In this document: positions 62,888 to 64,000 of the stretch, piece after piece | How the letters are laid out: every line of letters starts with the position of its first letter | Numbering within the stretch: position 1 is the first letter of the stretch | Program-made: the position numbers and the translations under genes | The notes under the pieces: generated by a model | The model's database searches: none | The model's input: the letters and a program-made list of their open reading frames with translations, nothing else | Told to the model about the DNA's origin: nothing | DNA from: Mesorhizobium ventifaucium | GTDB lineage: Bacteria > Pseudomonadota > Alphaproteobacteria > Rhizobiales > Rhizobiaceae | Length of the DNA stretch: 64,000 nt | Assembly: GCF_935822925.1 (NCBI RefSeq) | Contig: NZ_CAKXZS010000018.1 | Coordinates: forward strand, 37,548-101,547 | Reading direction: 5' to 3'

Positions 62888-63448
62888 TCAGGTTCTTATC
62901 CGCGTCCACTTGCCGTTTTCAGACTGGGACTGCCGAGCAAAATAACGGTACGAGGTCCGTGACCAATTCCTGATTGCGCCCGTTCTGTTATCCAGCACCA
63001 GATCGCCCTTGCTGGTCCGCACCGTCAGGACCGTATGACCAGCGCCGCCAAGCGTCGCAACGGTCAGCAACAGGGCGGATGCGGGCCACCCGCGTTTCAA
63101 CAACTCGGCTTTCTTGAGGATGGCGAAATCCTCGCAATCGCCTTCGGCGGTCGGCAAGCCCCAGACGTCGGCTCGGCCTGCGGAGTCTCTGTCGCCTCTC
63201 TCCCGGATGCGGCCATTGACCGACCTGTTCACACTCGCAAGTTCCGCTTCCAGCCTCGGCGTGAGTTCGACCGCTTTGACCTTGCCGCGGGTGCTGCAGA
63301 GCGCCGGATCGCTGGCGCAGAATTTGTAGAAGGCGGCCGGTGCAAAGGCGTAGCCTTGCGTGGCCATCATCGTCGCTGTTCCGGTGGTTTGGTTGCTGCA
63401 GCCAGCCAGCAAAATTGCCGCCGCGAGAAGCGCCGCTGAACGAGTCAC
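62888..63448 (-). CDS. Transglutaminase-like cysteine peptidase (BTLCP, LapG-like) lipoprotein
   Basis: The 186-aa protein has a lipoprotein signal (AAAILLAGC, Cys16) and the bacterial transglutaminase-like cysteine proteinase core: Cys in EGDCEDFAILKKAELL (about 113-128), His in GGAGHTVLTV and Asp in LVLDNRTG. In Pseudomonas, LapG of this family cleaves a type I-secreted adhesin from the cell surface. Position beside a type I secretion locus suggests a comparable release role. Ends with a basic KWTRIRT. GTG start at 63448, with AAGGGG upstream inside a duplicated 18-mer. Confidence 0.85.
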   Translation of the reverse strand: MTRSAALLAAAILLAGCSNQTTGTATMMATQGYAFAPAAFYKFCASDPALCSTRGKVKAVELTPRLEAELASVNRSVNGRIRERGDRDSAGRADVWGLPTAEGDCEDFAILKKAELLKRGWPASALLLTVATLGGAGHTVLTVRTSKGDLVLDNRTGAIRNWSRTSYRYFARQSQSENGKWTRIRT

Positions 63449-63449
63449 T

Positions 63450-63485
63450 TAGTGTCCCCTTTTGGTGTAGTGTCCCCTTTTGGTG
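63450..63485. repeat. Perfect 18-bp tandem repeat at the BTLCP start
   Basis: TAGTGTCCCCTTTTGGTG occurs twice head to tail (63450-63467, 63468-63485). On the minus strand each copy contains AAAGGGGACA, so the ribosome-binding site is duplicated; only the copy next to the GTG is at a usable distance. Confidence 0.85.
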
Positions 63486-63572
63486 GGCCGCCATAATGTT
63501 GAAGGGGTTTGGTAAATCAACCCTGACAATCGCAATTGCGCAGGAACAAATTGTTTGCCATACTTAATAAAG

Positions 63573-63593
63573 TGTTACCGATGGTCGGTAACA
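63573..63593. promoter_or_regulatory. 9-bp inverted repeat upstream of the Gly-Asp repeat gene
   Basis: TGTTACCGA (63573-63581), TGG, TCGGTAACA (63585-63593) is a perfect palindrome about 65 bp before the next start, suited to a dimeric regulator. A hairpin role in RNA is possible too. Confidence 0.5.
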
Positions 63594-63656
63594 TTGACCC
63601 TTTCGCGCAACCAAAGGGGACGGGAGCGCCTTTTTTCCCTCAAAAGGAGGAAGAAA

Positions 63657-64000
63657 ATGCACCTGTACCCTGACGTCTCGAGCACGATTCTAAGAATACT
63701 GCTCCTTTCATCCGCTGCCTTCACGGTGGCAATGATCACACCGGCAACCGCGCAGCAGAGTCCACGTCCGCGGCTTGCGGCCGCACAGTGCCAACCTCTC
63801 ACTGAAGCCAATTTCGCGCTTTGCTGTATTGCAGCCAACCGCACCAGCATTCTTTCCGCCGAACAGATCGACATGTGCCCGCCGATTACCACGGCCCTTG
63901 TCGCCGCGGCCTTGAACGATGGCGGTGACGGTGATGGTGACGGCGATGGTGACGGCGACGGCGACGGCGACGGTGATGGCGACGGCGACGGCGATGGTGA
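63657..64000 (+). CDS. Secreted protein with Gly-Asp dipeptide repeat (3' cut by window)
   Basis: The ATG at 63657 follows AAAAGGAGG at ideal spacing. The frame gives a signal peptide (hydrophobic residues 11-29, cleavage near ATA-QQ), then a short domain with four cysteines (CQPLTEANFALCCIAANR; DMCPP), then NDGGDGDGDG, an alternating Gly-Asp repeat that continues to the window end (63915-64000) without a stop. The repeat is encoded by a GAYGGY microsatellite. Acidic DG repeats could bind calcium. It may be another cell-surface product of the secretion region; its full length is unknown. Confidence 0.75.
   Translation, partial: MHLYPDVSSTILRILLLSSAAFTVAMITPATAQQSPRPRLAAAQCQPLTEANFALCCIAANRTSILSAEQIDMCPPITTALVAAALNDGGDGDGDGDGDGDGDGDGDGDGDGDG

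Overview
The window reads as the chromosome of a Mesorhizobium-like alphaproteobacterium (Hyphomicrobiales, Phyllobacteriaceae). The evidence is the high-GC coding, the gene order nagZ-scpAB-tatABC-serS-surE-pcm-nlpD-like, a fused SecDF, coxMNOP-type oxidase genes, interspersed RIME-like palindromes, and DUF1127 genes followed by CCUCCUCCC-loop small RNAs. The species assignment is inference.

Bases 1-17,900 are core housekeeping: NagZ (5' end cut by the window), ScpAB, the Tat translocase, SerS behind a possible structured leader RNA, SurE, Pcm, an NlpD-like lipoprotein, a DUF815 ATPase, YajC-SecDF, homologues of complex I assembly factors NDUFAF3 and NDUFAF6, a frameshifted parE with its parD antitoxin, and TrmFO. 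A decayed tandem duplication lies between yajC and secDF. At 17,950-18,610 a minus-strand unit encodes two 46-aa DUF1127 proteins followed by six hairpins with CCTCCTCCC loops (cuckoo/CcsR-type sRNAs).

Bases 18,800-25,600 are patchier: a frameshifted DUF2157 gene, a GDYXXLXY protein, two decayed tRNA-Leu 3' fragments beside an intact tRNA-Leu(UAG), a HEPN-like Ymh gene with a broken DUF5343 partner, a glycine-rich repeat protein and trigger factor. Bases 25,559-34,220 form a divergent sugar module: GntR regulator, SDR and sugar-acid dehydratase on minus; an ABC importer, zinc dehydrogenase and aldose epimerase on plus. Bases 34,264-43,724 hold a dehalogenase-like hydrolase, a cytochrome c, heme O synthase and an alternative aa3-type oxidase operon.

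Bases 43,750-47,400 are a gene graveyard: a copy of the tig 3' end, a LysR gene joined to a cytochrome c fragment on the opposite strand, and a frameshifted monooxygenase, around an intact LysR/SDR pair. RadC, Map, DUF982 and DUF2161 genes follow.

Bases 50,492-64,000 are the most unusual part: a type I secretion locus. It holds a GNAT-TPR protein, an HlyD adaptor, an exporter ATPase with a long repetitive proline-rich N-terminus, a 669-aa and a 698-aa protein that share an I-x-Q-x5-D-[NS]-D motif, a LuxR-type regulator, a small HEPN-like protein, a LapG-like cysteine peptidase and a secreted protein with a Gly-Asp repeat running off the window.
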